Under the pieces are notes generated by a model, which was given only the letters and a program-made list of their open reading frames with translations, ran no database searches and was not told the origin of the DNA. The position numbers and the translations under genes are program-made. From assembly GCA_002352445.1 (NCBI GenBank), contig DEIL01000091.1, positions 1 through 33,042 on the forward strand: 33,042 nucleotides of DNA, in the 5' to 3' direction. The stretch is from Desulfobulbaceae bacterium UBA2775 (lineage in GTDB: Bacteria; Desulfobacterota; Desulfobulbia; Desulfobulbales; Desulfocapsaceae). The first letter of the stretch is position 1. Every line of letters begins with the position of its first letter. Below are positions 16,443 through 24,737 of the stretch, one piece after another.

Positions 16443-17118
16443 TATTCCAATTTCCGTTTGGGGTAATATTTTGAATATGTGACTGTAGTTGCTTTTGAAA
16501 TTCTTCGCCTGTAATTTCTCTTGCACCAAAACTGAGTAAGATATCTGTCGTCATTTGGCAATCGATTAATCTGTATTCCATACTCTTTAAGTACGAAACA
16601 AGCTCGATAAGAGCGAATTTTGAGCAGTTCGAGACATACGAGAACATCGATTCTCCAAAGAAGACCTTATCAAGAGCAACTCCGTAAAGACCTCCGGCAA
16701 GAACACCATCTATTCGGCATTCGATCGAATGGGCATAACCCATCTGGTGCAGGTTTAAATAAGCTTCTTGCATCTCTTCGACTATCCAGGTTTCTTCTCC
16801 GGCTTGACGCCGTATATCTGCACAGGCTTTAATGACCTGGGCAAAGTTTTTGTCCCGGGTTATTGCGATACTGGTTTTTTTTCGATATCGTTGGAGTCGT
16901 TTAGGAATTCTGAATTCATCAGGAAAGAGTACCAACCGTGGTGAGGTAAACCACCATAAAAGAGGATCTCCTTTGGAAAACCAGGGGAAAATCCCCAATC
17001 TGTATCCGGCTAGAAGCCGTTCCGGCTTGAGATCACCTCCAACAGCAAGAAGCCCACTCTCCTCTGCAAGGTTCGGAGGAGGGAAAATGTTTTGGTCGTT
17101 GAGCAGAAAAATAGACAT
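16420..17118 (-). CDS. aat: Leucyl/phenylalanyl-tRNA-protein transferase
   Basis: Aat moves leucine or phenylalanine from its tRNA onto proteins that begin with arginine or lysine, creating degradation signals read by ClpS-ClpAP. With the ATG at 17118 the product is 232 residues (MSIFLLNDQNIFPPPNLAEE), which matches the family start. An ATG at 17172 would add 18 residues with no family counterpart; neither has a good ribosome site. Family blocks present are SGLLAVGGDLKPERLLAGYR, GIFPWFSKGDPLLWW, YAHSIECR, LAGGLYGVALDKVFFGESMF and LIDCQ near the end. A different transferase of the same pathway, Bpt, is encoded at 22938. Confidence 0.94.
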   Translation of the reverse strand: MSIFLLNDQNIFPPPNLAEESGLLAVGGDLKPERLLAGYRLGIFPWFSKGDPLLWWFTSPRLVLFPDEFRIPKRLQRYRKKTSIAITRDKNFAQVIKACADIRRQAGEETWIVEEMQEAYLNLHQMGYAHSIECRIDGVLAGGLYGVALDKVFFGESMFSYVSNCSKFALIELVSYLKSMEYRLIDCQMTTDILLSFGAREITGEEFQKQLQSHIQNITPNGNWNNDIKNKE

Positions 17119-17460
17119 TTTCAGATGGTGCCGGCTATTCAGGTGGACGCAAAATTTCCATAAGTGCCCCATGGTGAGACAAGTGCAGATAGTCTACCAT
17201 TGATCTGGAAAGAAGAAAAGTGATAAGGAGAGGGTTGGAATAAATACGTTTTCTCCGGGAGGTATCATTGCCTGCTGCGGAGAGACTCCTGGACAATACT
17301 ATTTTGTTTATTTCATGAGTGTAGTATTATAGAGTGGTTTTAACTTGAGAAGAATATACCAGCGCGAAAGTTGGTGGATTTTACTAACACTCCACAAATC
17401 CCTTTCCGTCCGGAAAGCGATACGACTTTCATGTAAACTTAATTAAATATTTAAACATCG
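17119..17460. other. Divergent intergenic region, aat / damX-like gene
   Basis: A/T-rich region carrying the promoters of both genes. I cannot assign confident -35 and -10 pairs. No strong hairpin, repeat or small gene is visible. Confidence 0.4.
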
Positions 17461-19233
17461 ATGACAATGGACAAAGATCCCGAAAAGATATCAGGTTCTC
17501 CTTTCCAGGAAAGAAATGATCTTGAGAACTTTTTTGCAGGTGGTGGCAGAGCTGAGGTGCTTTCAGAGTTGCATGCTTCTGTTATTGCCGGTGTCCCTTT
17601 ACTTATTATCACCGGTGAAGAGGGGAGCGGAAAGACGACGATATGCAGAGTACTGGAGCACCGGCTGGCAGTGGAGTGTGTGGTCATTAATTTTCCTGAG
17701 ACTGTTGAGTCTTTTGAGGATGTTGTCCTGATTATTGGTCATAAGCTGGGCGTTGTTACTGCTGAAATAAATGATGGAAAAGAGCTGAGGAGTGCGATTG
17801 GTAAAATCGCAGAATTCCTTCTGGAAAAAAAACGTCATCTCCTCATCATTTTTGATGGAGCTGAAAATATTTATCTGGCAACACTGGAACGTATTAGAAA
17901 AATGCTTGGCCAGATGATTGAAGCTGGGGTGTACCTGCATGTTCTGTTTTCAGGGAAACCTTCATTCCTTGAGAATTATGATCAGCTTATTATTTGTGAT
18001 TTTAAACAGGTAGAAGAACAGCATTTCTCACTGTCCCCTCTTTCTGCGGCAGAGACAGCAGATTACCTCAATGGCTGCATCGAGCCCTTTCCGGGTGAGG
18101 GTGTTCGAACAGATATGTTTACTGGAGAGGCTGTTGCAAAGATACACGCAATTGCGAAAGGGAATTTCAGTATGATCAATGTTGTTGCTGAAGATTCAAT
18201 TGCGATATCTACTGATGACAGCTCTTTTATGGTTTCGCCGGATAATGTTATCGGCGAGGAGGGCGAACAGAAAGCTGGTTGGAACTGGCCACGGACTGCA
18301 ATTGATTTTAAACGGTTTATACCATATTTGCCGTGGGTTGGTGGATCTCTAAGTATTCTTCTTGTGTTGCTGCTGGTTTTCGGGTCGGGGGATGAGCAGG
18401 AAAAAGAAAGAGTTAAACCGTCGAAAGAGATTGTAGAACAAAAACAGGCTGTGATTGTTGAACAAGAGAAGCTTGTGATCCCGGATCCGGTGGAAAAAAC
18501 AGTAACAACAGTCGAAGAAACAGCAGCACTGGTTGAAGAGGTAATTGTAGTTGAGGATGACAGTGAAAAAGACGATACTGGAAAAGGCAAGATCTCCCCT
18601 GTTTTTCACGAATTCAAACCGGAGATCGAAATAACTGAGACTGCTGTTGTAGAAGAGAGCGCTCTAGATGATGAGATAGTGCAAGAGGCTGTAGCAGTTG
18701 ATGAAAAAGAGAAGGAAGCTGTAACCCCGGAGGTTGAGGCTGAGCCGGTTCAGGAGGAGGAAGTTGTTGTTGAATTGCGTCAATCTCCGTCATTGAAGAA
18801 AAAAGTTGGTACGCTGGAGCCGGTAAGGAAAAACAATATTGTTGTACAGCCCCGTAAAGAGGTGCAGAAAGTAACCGCAACCAAAACCAATTTTACTGTG
18901 GATCAACTGTATAGCCGAAGAATTGCAGCAGGGAGAGAGTGGAGATACGGTGTTAAGGATAGTATGTATACCATCCAGCTTATGTCCTTAACTTCAAAAA
19001 ACGCTGAGCATAATCTCAAGCTGATGCTGGCTCAGGAAAAGTATAGAAAGCAGGCAACCAATTTTTTTATCTTCAAGAAAAACAGTTCCCCTGCAGCCAT
19101 CCTCGTCTATTATGGTGAATATCAGACCATTACGGAAGCTCGGCGAACGCTGAAGTCCATTCCTGCCTTTCTTCAGAGGCACAAGCCATACGCAATATCG
19201 ATCAAGGGTGCTGTTGCCAAGATTAAAAAATAG
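17461..19233 (+). CDS. DamX-like protein: ExeA-type AAA ATPase, one membrane span, SPOR domain
   Basis: This is a 590-residue inner-membrane protein likely to act at the division septum. The cytoplasmic N-terminal ATPase has Walker A GEEGSGKT (52-59) and Walker B HLLIIFDGAE (about 126-135), in the ExeA/GspA style. One transmembrane helix lies at about 288-308. A long, low-complexity, valine- and glutamate-rich stretch (about 311-500) should span the periplasm. A SPOR domain (about 515-585) begins near YTIQLMSLTSKNAEHNLKLM; SPOR domains bind denuded septal peptidoglycan. E. coli DamX has the span and SPOR, and longer relatives keep an ATPase domain as here. A protein secretion role like that of ExeA is the main alternative. 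No ribosome site is obvious; the ATG two codons later is also possible. Confidence 0.85.
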   Translation: MTMDKDPEKISGSPFQERNDLENFFAGGGRAEVLSELHASVIAGVPLLIITGEEGSGKTTICRVLEHRLAVECVVINFPETVESFEDVVLIIGHKLGVVTAEINDGKELRSAIGKIAEFLLEKKRHLLIIFDGAENIYLATLERIRKMLGQMIEAGVYLHVLFSGKPSFLENYDQLIICDFKQVEEQHFSLSPLSAAETADYLNGCIEPFPGEGVRTDMFTGEAVAKIHAIAKGNFSMINVVAEDSIAISTDDSSFMVSPDNVIGEEGEQKAGWNWPRTAIDFKRFIPYLPWVGGSLSILLVLLLVFGSGDEQEKERVKPSKEIVEQKQAVIVEQEKLVIPDPVEKTVTTVEETAALVEEVIVVEDDSEKDDTGKGKISPVFHEFKPEIEITETAVVEESALDDEIVQEAVAVDEKEKEAVTPEVEAEPVQEEEVVVELRQSPSLKKKVGTLEPVRKNNIVVQPRKEVQKVTATKTNFTVDQLYSRRIAAGREWRYGVKDSMYTIQLMSLTSKNAEHNLKLMLAQEKYRKQATNFFIFKKNSSPAAILVYYGEYQTITEARRTLKSIPAFLQRHKPYAISIKGAVAKIKK

Positions 19234-19401
19234 TTTGTGGAGAGGGTTCTTTATCATTGGAAGTTGACAGCAAGATGAAGGAGAATTAAGTTAGCCCTCA
19301 GTCATGAGAGCATCTTGATCAGAATACACCGGGTTGAGTTGTGATTTTTGTTATTTATTTTCTGTTGATAGCTTGTCAACAGTGCGATAGGTGGAAGATA
19401 C

Positions 19402-19707
19402 ATGCCAGTTTATGAATATGAATGTGATGAATGTGTGAAGGTTTATGAGGTACAGCAGCGGATGTCCGATGCACCGCTTGCAGATTGCCCTGAATGCGGG
19501 GCGCCGGTGAAAAAACTGATGTCCATGAGTTCTTTCCAGTTAAAGGGTGGTGGCTGGTACTCTGACGGGTATTCGAGTACCACAAATGGAGTAGGCAGCA
19601 GTGCCGATACACCTAAACCGCCCAGTAGCGCCGGTAAATCTGAACCGCCTGCATGCCAGGCAGGAACCGGCAGCTCAAGCTGTCCGGCAGCTGCAGCAAC
19701 AGGTTGA
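19402..19707 (+). CDS. FmdB-family zinc-ribbon protein
   Basis: A 101-residue protein with the FmdB start MPVYEYECDECVKVYEVQQR. Its zinc ribbon is made by C9-x2-C12 and a second pair in DCPECGAPVKKL (about 29-40). SFQLKGGGWYSDGY is also typical of the family. The tail is low-complexity, rich in S, P, A and G, with two more cysteines. AGGTGG lies about 8 bases before the ATG. FmdB proteins were named for a presumed regulator of formamidase genes, but their true role is unclear. The gene stands alone and converges on queA. Confidence 0.88.
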   Translation: MPVYEYECDECVKVYEVQQRMSDAPLADCPECGAPVKKLMSMSSFQLKGGGWYSDGYSSTTNGVGSSADTPKPPSSAGKSEPPACQAGTGSSSCPAAAATG

Positions 19708-19723
19708 CTCGCAGTAGAAATAG

Positions 19724-20803
19724 TTATGGTTCAGCAAGAACAGCCATTGCATCACCATAGGAAAAAAATCGATAACCTTTTTGGATTGCTTGTTCATAGC
19801 AACTGAGGAGGGTTTTTCTTCCACAGAGGGCGGACACTAGAAACATAAGTGAGGAGTCTGGCAGGTGGAAGTTTGTGATCAGGTTATCTATGACCCGGAA
19901 AGTGAACCCCGGGTAGATGTATAAGTCGCACCATCCTTCTGTTGCAGTCAGATGCCCTTTCTGCTGTGCACCGTACTCAAGCGCCCTTACCGTGGTGGTA
20001 CCAACAGCCCAGATTCGCCCTCCCCGTGCTTTAGTTGCCTCAATTTTTGTGACCGTTTCTTCCGGTATGTTAATATATTCCTTATGTATCCTGTGCTCAG
20101 TTATTTTCTCAACCCTTACAGGAGCAAATGTCCCGTAGCCAACGTGGAGCGTAATATATCCCACCCGGGTACCCTGACGCTCAATTTCTTCCAGGAGTTC
20201 TCCTGTGAAGTGCAGTCCCGCTGTTGGTGCAGCTACTGCGCCGATTTCCTTTGCGTACACTGTCTGGTATCGGATCACATCTTCAGGTGTACAGCCCTTT
20301 TTTCTGTCGATATAGGGGGGAAGAGGAACCTGTCCTGCTCGCTGCAGTGTTTCCAGCAGGCCCAGGTTGTGGTCAAAATTGATCTGGATTTGGGCTTTGC
20401 CTCCATCAAGGAGGTCAAGTACAGTGCATGAAAGCGATTTATTAATTGTGATCACGTTGCCCGGTTTCGGTTTTTTTGAACTTTTTATAAGAGCAGTTGC
20501 CGTCGGGATCTTGTCTTCTCCTTCCCCGGTGGCAGGGAAGTTTAGCAGGAAGAGTTCTGCCTTCCCTCCGGTTTCCTTCTGTCCTAAAAGTCTGGCCGGA
20601 AAGACTCGTGTATTATTGACCACAAGCATGTCTTCCGGCTTTATTATCCGGGTAATATCGCTGAAGCGTTGATGGGTTATTGTATTTGCTCCGGTCTGCA
20701 GCACCAGTAATTTTGAATTGTCTCGTTTATCGGTTGGATGTTGAGCAATCGCATTTTTAGGAAGGTGATAGTTGTATCCTTTGAGGGTGAGGTCGTTATT
20801 CAT
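19724..20803 (-). CDS. queA: S-adenosylmethionine:tRNA ribosyltransferase-isomerase
   Basis: QueA moves the ribosyl part of SAM onto preQ1 in tRNA to make epoxyqueuosine, the penultimate step of queuosine synthesis. The 359 residues are close to the family length. Conserved blocks include YNYHLPKNAIAQHP (11-24), LVVNNTRVFPARLLGQKETG, AVAAPTAGLHFTGELL (about 190-205), GYITLHVGYGTFAPV, GGRIWAVGTTTVRALE and ITNFHLPDSSLMFLVSALCG near the end. The start ATG at 20803 has only a weak GAG-type ribosome site. It converges with the FmdB gene with 16 bases between them; I see no terminator hairpin there. Confidence 0.96.
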   Translation of the reverse strand: MNNDLTLKGYNYHLPKNAIAQHPTDKRDNSKLLVLQTGANTITHQRFSDITRIIKPEDMLVVNNTRVFPARLLGQKETGGKAELFLLNFPATGEGEDKIPTATALIKSSKKPKPGNVITINKSLSCTVLDLLDGGKAQIQINFDHNLGLLETLQRAGQVPLPPYIDRKKGCTPEDVIRYQTVYAKEIGAVAAPTAGLHFTGELLEEIERQGTRVGYITLHVGYGTFAPVRVEKITEHRIHKEYINIPEETVTKIEATKARGGRIWAVGTTTVRALEYGAQQKGHLTATEGWCDLYIYPGFTFRVIDNLITNFHLPDSSLMFLVSALCGRKTLLSCYEQAIQKGYRFFSYGDAMAVLAEP

Positions 20804-20816
20804 TTTGCTCTGCTTG

Positions 20817-20984
20817 TCATGTAAGATGGCGTCGTAAAAAAGTCTCCCGCGCCGTCATTCCCGCGCAGGCGGGAATCCATAATGTGTGGAAATAACTGGA
20901 TTCCCGCCTGCGCGGGAATGACGGAATAGCAAAGAATTTAAGTTTTTACGAGTTTATCATGTAAGATAGACTCGTAAAAAGGTC
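20817..20984. repeat. Direct repeats flanking the REP-like element
   Basis: TCATGTAAGAT, then four mostly variable bases, then TCGTAAAAA(A/G)GTC, occurs at 20817-20844 and again at 20957-20984. They agree at 24 of 28 positions by eye. The copies lie on either side of the hairpin, so the module is either built of tandem subunits or arose by insertion into or duplication of an older copy. Confidence 0.55.
20832..20951. repeat. REP/MITE-like intergenic element, copy 2 (long inverted repeat)
   Basis: Two exact 28-base arms (20852-20879 and 20897-20924) surround a 17-base loop. Each arm contains the CCGTCATTCCCGC core found at 4960-4993. The whole is enclosed by TCGTAAAAA (20832-20840) and TTTTTACGA (20943-20951). 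As RNA it would form a very stable hairpin in either direction. Confidence 0.8.
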
Positions 20985-21100
20985 ACTCGATGTCTACGCT
21001 ATCTGCCTAAACTCTTCGTTATTTTCGAAAAAATAATGCTCGCAGGCAAGCGCAGACTCCGATATCACGTATATGGCTGTGCTTATTTTTTCGGAAATCC

Positions 21101-21143
21101 TCGATTTTGAACAAAATGCTTATTCTCGGACAACCTCCTAGGT
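21101..21143 (-). repeat. Short dispersed repeat (CTAGGAG...GTCC type), copy 3
   Basis: On the minus strand this reads CTAGGAGGTTGTCCGAGAAT followed by AAGCATTTTGTTCAAAATCG. It matches the plus-strand copy at 6978-7012 over about 35 bases, and the shorter minus-strand copy at 1461-1430. Confidence 0.6.
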
Positions 21144-21302
21144 CAAAAAGTCCGATCTCCTGCTTTGTAGTTTGTTGGTGAATCCCGAAGTCTGGTGAAG
21201 TTTTTTATTTATTTGAATAGTTATGCAAAATGTAAATACCATAATTTTCCCTGCTGCTGCAACTCAATTGGAATCAGATACCTTACCAGAGAAAAATAAT
21301 TC

Positions 21303-22244
21303 ATGGGTAGGAATACCGTTATGGAGTTGAGCCAATTACCTGTTTTTCAGATTGATGGAAATAGAAAAGAGTTCCATAAACCCTTTTTAGAACGGTTGAT
21401 TGTTGAGCTTGCCCGGTTGAATCTGTTCTGTACTGCGGTGTATCCGGATGATTTGCAGGATCAACAGAGCTTGTACACACTGATAAGGGCATATGATGTG
21501 GTCTTTGTCGCCGGCAAAACAGATCTCCCCTTACAGAAAATAACCCTTTTTCCTGTAATCAGTGAAAAAACTGGAAGTGGACTCGAATGTGTCGTTGGCG
21601 ACGGGGATAGTTTTGGCACTTTTTTAAAGCTGTTTCTTGTACGACTTCGGGAGATGAACAGCCGGATGCCTGTCTGGGGCTGTATCCTGATTGGAGGGAA
21701 AAGTTCAAGAATGGGACAGCCAAAGCATCTGATTAAAGATGATAGTGGGAAAACCTGGCTTGAACGTACTATTGATATTCTTAAACCTTTGATTGACGGA
21801 ATAATTATATCCGGGGCAGGAGCTGTACCTGAGTCATTGTCAGGTACGATGCGTGTGGAGGATATACCAGGAGTCGCAGGGCCGTTGTCGGGAGTTCTTG
21901 CAGCCAGCCGCCGGCAACCGCAGGTTAGCTGGCTCCTTGTTGCGTGTGACATGCCGCATATTTCTAAAGAGGCAGTAGACTGGTTGCTCGGCGGTCGATG
22001 TCCAGGTTGTTGGGGGGTTGTACCTCGCATGGAGGAAACCGGTTATTTTGAACCGCTCTTTGCCTGGTACGATATGAGGGCAGGACAGCTTTTTGAGCAT
22101 CAGCTGCAGAAAAAGGTGCTGCGGATAGGTAGAGTAGCCGTTCACCGGAAAATTGCAAATCCAATAATCCCCCAGTCCCTGCGAGATGGCTGGAAAAATG
22201 TTAATACTCCTGAGCAGCTGCAGCAGGTAAAGCGGATGGAGTGA
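21303..22244 (+). CDS. mobA: Molybdenum cofactor guanylyltransferase MobA with MobB-like N-terminal remnant
   Basis: MobA joins GMP to molybdopterin to make the guanine dinucleotide cofactor used by formate dehydrogenases and similar enzymes. The C-terminal 190 residues are MobA: GCILIGGKSSRMGQPKHLI (nucleotide loop, about 125-143), EDIPGVAGPLSGVLAA and LLVACDMPHIS (metal-binding Asp). The first 110 residues resemble MobB in outline: LPVFQIDGNRKEFHKPFLER aligns where MobB has its P-loop, and DVVFVAGKTDLPLQKI where MobB has its EGFK-like block. The GxxGxGKT motif itself is gone, so GTP binding by this part is unlikely. The ATG at 21321, which has TAGGA upstream, is a good alternative start. 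The gene converges on the XRE regulator. Confidence 0.88.
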   Translation: MGRNTVMELSQLPVFQIDGNRKEFHKPFLERLIVELARLNLFCTAVYPDDLQDQQSLYTLIRAYDVVFVAGKTDLPLQKITLFPVISEKTGSGLECVVGDGDSFGTFLKLFLVRLREMNSRMPVWGCILIGGKSSRMGQPKHLIKDDSGKTWLERTIDILKPLIDGIIISGAGAVPESLSGTMRVEDIPGVAGPLSGVLAASRRQPQVSWLLVACDMPHISKEAVDWLLGGRCPGCWGVVPRMEETGYFEPLFAWYDMRAGQLFEHQLQKKVLRIGRVAVHRKIANPIIPQSLRDGWKNVNTPEQLQQVKRME

Positions 22245-22274
22245 CAAAGCAGTAAACGAGTATCTACCGGGTCA

Positions 22275-22649
22275 TCATTTGGTGTCTTTCATTACAATGC
22301 AGTTTCTGCAGATAAGGATTTTTTCATTCCAGCTTTTTTGGGCGGCACATTCACAGATTGTGCCGTTAATAAACCAGCAAAATTTGCCGGAGTTGAATTC
22401 CCAGGCAGGGCACTTATTCCTCCTCTCTTCAGGGCAGTTTTTCAGTTCCCAGCAGTTCTGGCTTTTTGTGGAGCTTTTTCTTTTTCGTGTAAGCAGAAAA
22501 AGCAGCTGTCGTTCTACATGGGTGGGGATTGTTCTCCATCCCTGTTCGTAGCTGCAGACAGCCTTGAGAGAGACTCCAAGGAGCGTGGCGACCTCTTTTT
22601 GTGTCTTGCCAAGTTTTTTTCTGATAGTTGTGAAATCTTTCTTTTCCAT
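22275..22649 (-). CDS. XRE-family regulator with cysteine-rich (two-CW type) tail
   Basis: A 124-residue protein. An XRE-type helix-turn-helix occupies about 6-50 (FTTIRKKLGKTQKEVATLLG, then SLKAVCSYEQG). The C-terminal part is packed with cysteines: C66-W, C72, C80, C91-W, C99, C101, C114 and C117. The two Cys-Trp pairs (NCWELKNCPEE and KFCWFINGTIC) recall the small two-CW domain seen in anaerobe regulators. It may bind a metal or Fe-S cluster and sense redox state or metal supply. AGGGTG sits just before the ATG. It lies tail to tail with mobA, 30 bases apart, so a molybdenum link is possible but unproven. Confidence 0.82.
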   Translation of the reverse strand: MEKKDFTTIRKKLGKTQKEVATLLGVSLKAVCSYEQGWRTIPTHVERQLLFLLTRKRKSSTKSQNCWELKNCPEERRNKCPAWEFNSGKFCWFINGTICECAAQKSWNEKILICRNCIVMKDTK

Positions 22650-22937
22650 ATCACCCTATAATAAATTACTTAAAAAGTACTACAGCGTAACATGTATTGT
22701 CGATTTCAGCAAATAGTGGTTGATAAAAAATAGCCCTGCTGTCACTACTTTTTCTGGCACCCATTTTTTTGTTCTTAAAAAGGGGTATACAGTTTATCAT
22801 AAAGCCTCCAGATAGTCATTTCCCAAGCTCATAAAAAGAGAGTGCACATGCGAAACAAGGCTCCCAGATAACGGATTGTGAGAGTATGGTTGTGCAGGCA
22901 GGCACGTTATGTGTTCTCAGATTGAAGGTGTTTTACT
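22650..22937. other. Divergent intergenic region, XRE regulator / bpt
   Basis: No gene is visible. Close to the regulator start is the small palindrome TACTT-AAA-AAGTA (22667-22679), followed by an overlapping AGTACT. These are possible autoregulatory sites. Two related sequences, AGTGGTTGAT (about 22715) and its inverted cousin TGTCACTACT (about 22740), lie 20 bases apart. None is proven. Confidence 0.4.
22667..22679. promoter_or_regulatory. Possible operator of the XRE regulator
   Basis: A perfect 5-3-5 palindrome, TACTTAAAAAGTA, lies 18 bases upstream of the regulator ATG. The position suits autorepression. It is short and A/T-rich, so chance is a real alternative. Confidence 0.25.
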
Positions 22938-23690
22938 ATGAAAGGTATGGAGATCAGTTATGATGAAGTCTGTCGGGCTGAATTTGATCTTTTACAGTCA
23001 CGGATAGAGCATCTCTTTATTGATATTGACATAGGGTGTCCTTATGGACTGCCTGCAGTAGCCACCTTTCATCAGGCAACGTTTGCTCCCTTGAGTGATC
23101 GTGCAATGGAACTCTTCCTGGCTGCCGGATTTAGACGAAACGGTAACAGTCTTTATACTATGCGCTGCCGTGAATGTTCGGCCTGTATCCCGATCAGGAT
23201 ACATCCTGAGGCGTTTCAGCCTAATAGAAACCAGAAAAGGGTAATCAAAAAAAACAAAGATGTTGAGGTTACTCTGTCGGCCCTCTCTGTTGATAAAGAA
23301 AATATTGATCTGTGCGAAAAGTTTCTGCAGGCCAGATACTCCAAAGAGAACAATTGTGCCAGGGGCTATTATCGCGATTTTTTTCTCAACAGCATTGTCA
23401 GCAGTATCCAGTTGCAGTTCAGGGTAGATGGTTGTCTCGTGGGTACTTCTATTCTTGATGTCGGGGCAAACTGGATGAATGGAGTCTATTTTTATTTTGA
23501 TCCGGATGAATCAAAACGCAGCCTTGGGATTTTCAACATTCTCCAGCTTGTACATATCTGTCAGGAGTGGGGAATCGATTATCTTTATCTTGGGTATTTT
23601 ATCAGGAATATTTCAGCAATGAGCTATAAAGAAAGATTTAGCCCTCATTATCTTCTGCTGAATAAAAAATGGAAACAGAAAAAAAGATGA
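22938..23690 (+). CDS. bpt: Aspartate/glutamate leucyltransferase (arginyltransferase homologue)
   Basis: This is the bacterial relative of eukaryotic ATE1. It adds leucine to proteins with N-terminal aspartate or glutamate and so feeds the ClpS-ClpAP N-degron pathway. The 250 residues fit. The N-terminal cysteine region reads GCPYGLPAVATF (about 34-45), then YTMRCRECSACIPIRI (about 73-88), the diagnostic block of this family. The acyl-transfer fold follows, with LVGTSILDVGANWMNGVYFY and YLYLGYFIRNISAMSYKERF, the latter holding the tRNA-side signature. AAGGTG lies about 8 bases before the ATG. The stop overlaps the amrS ATG (ATGA). The other N-degron transferase, Aat, is in the same window. 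Confidence 0.93.
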   Translation: MKGMEISYDEVCRAEFDLLQSRIEHLFIDIDIGCPYGLPAVATFHQATFAPLSDRAMELFLAAGFRRNGNSLYTMRCRECSACIPIRIHPEAFQPNRNQKRVIKKNKDVEVTLSALSVDKENIDLCEKFLQARYSKENNCARGYYRDFFLNSIVSSIQLQFRVDGCLVGTSILDVGANWMNGVYFYFDPDESKRSLGIFNILQLVHICQEWGIDYLYLGYFIRNISAMSYKERFSPHYLLLNKKWKQKKR

Positions 23691-24712
23691 AAATAGCAGG
23701 TGCGTTAGAGTTGTTGTATACCTCACATGGAGATGGATCTGTAACGTGCAGGATTTGCGCCCATGAATGCCGATTACGGGAGGGACAGCGGGGGCTTTGT
23801 GTCGTTCACCAGAATGTTGAGGGGAGGCTGGTCAGTCTCGTCTATGGCAGACTCGTGGCTGAGCATGTGGATCCGATAGAAAAAAAACCTCTCTTTCATG
23901 TATTGCCCGGAACACTATCCTATTCAATATCAACTCTCGGCTGTAATTTTCGCTGTAAGCACTGCCAGAACTCGTCCATATCGCAGCTTAACCGAAAAGA
24001 AAATGTCGCAGTTTCGGGGGTGGAAAAAAAACCTGAAGAAGTGGTCGCAGCAGCTGTCGACGCTGGCTGCCGTTCGATAAGCTACACCTATGTTGAGCCA
24101 ACGATATTTTTAGAATATGCTTATGACTGCTGTGTATTGGCAGCTGAAAAGGGGATTAAAAATATTTTTGTTTCAAATGGCTATATGACAGAGCAGACAG
24201 CTGAACTTCTGGCGCCGTTCCTTTCTGCTATTAATATTGACATAAAATCTTTCAGTGATTCGTTCTATAAAAAAGTGTGTGGAGCAAGGCTGCAGCCGGT
24301 TCTGGATAGTGTAAAGCTCCTGAAAGAGTTGGGAGTATGGTTGGAAGCAACTACCCTGGTTATTCCCGGCCTTAACGAATCTGAAAATGAGTTGTCCGAT
24401 ATTGCCTCATTTCTGGCTTCTATTGATACGTCAATACCCTGGCATGTAACCGGATTTTATCCCACTTATAAGATGATGGATAGAGTTCCAACTCCGGTTT
24501 CCACTCTCAAGAGAGCACGTCAGATCGGACTTGGAAAAGGTCTCAACTATGTCTATGCCGGCAACAGGCCGGGATCGGGGGACGAAGATACCTTCTGCCC
24601 CGCCTGCAGACATCGGGTTATAAAACGGCATGGTTTTCGGGTGGATGAGCTGTTGCTCCAGGCGGGCTGCTGTCCCGAATGCGGGGAGAATATTCCCGGG
24701 GTGTGGGACTGA
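23687..24712 (+). CDS. amrS: AmmeMemoRadiSam-type radical SAM enzyme
   Basis: This is a 341-residue radical SAM protein. The cluster motif is CNFRCKHC (C86, C90, C93), followed by QNSSISQLNR. The N-terminus has four cysteines, CRICAHECRLREGQRGLC (21-38), and the C-terminus has further CxxC pairs (FCPACRHR, GCCPECG) that may bind zinc or a second cluster. The blocks SYTYVEPTIFLEY, NINIDIKSFS and WHVTGFYPTYKM are typical of AmrS, resembling pyruvate formate-lyase activases. Its partners in many genomes, the MEMO1-like and AMMECR1 proteins, are not next to it here. The start at 23687 overlaps the bpt stop by 4 bases; an ATG at 23669 would add 6 residues. The exact substrate is unknown. Confidence 0.9.
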   Translation: MKIAGALELLYTSHGDGSVTCRICAHECRLREGQRGLCVVHQNVEGRLVSLVYGRLVAEHVDPIEKKPLFHVLPGTLSYSISTLGCNFRCKHCQNSSISQLNRKENVAVSGVEKKPEEVVAAAVDAGCRSISYTYVEPTIFLEYAYDCCVLAAEKGIKNIFVSNGYMTEQTAELLAPFLSAINIDIKSFSDSFYKKVCGARLQPVLDSVKLLKELGVWLEATTLVIPGLNESENELSDIASFLASIDTSIPWHVTGFYPTYKMMDRVPTPVSTLKRARQIGLGKGLNYVYAGNRPGSGDEDTFCPACRHRVIKRHGFRVDELLLQAGCCPECGENIPGVWD

Positions 24713-24737
24713 TTTTTCATGGAACAAAGAGTCTTTC

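Larger units (their letters stand above)
20804..21302. other. Repeat-rich intergenic region, queA / mobA
   Basis: No convincing gene. It holds a large REP/MITE-like element (20832-20951), two imperfect direct copies of a 28-base sequence flanking it (20817-20844 and 20957-20984), and a third repeat-like block ending in the CTAGGAG-type core (about 20985-21143). The block after 21145 is A/T-rich and probably carries the mobA promoter. A 35-codon frame (21223-21330) exists but lacks support. Confidence 0.6.

Noticed and set aside
21223..21330. 35-codon frame (MQNVNTIIFP...) running into the mobA start
   Set aside because: It has no ribosome site and no recognisable features; chance is likely, though a leader peptide cannot be excluded.
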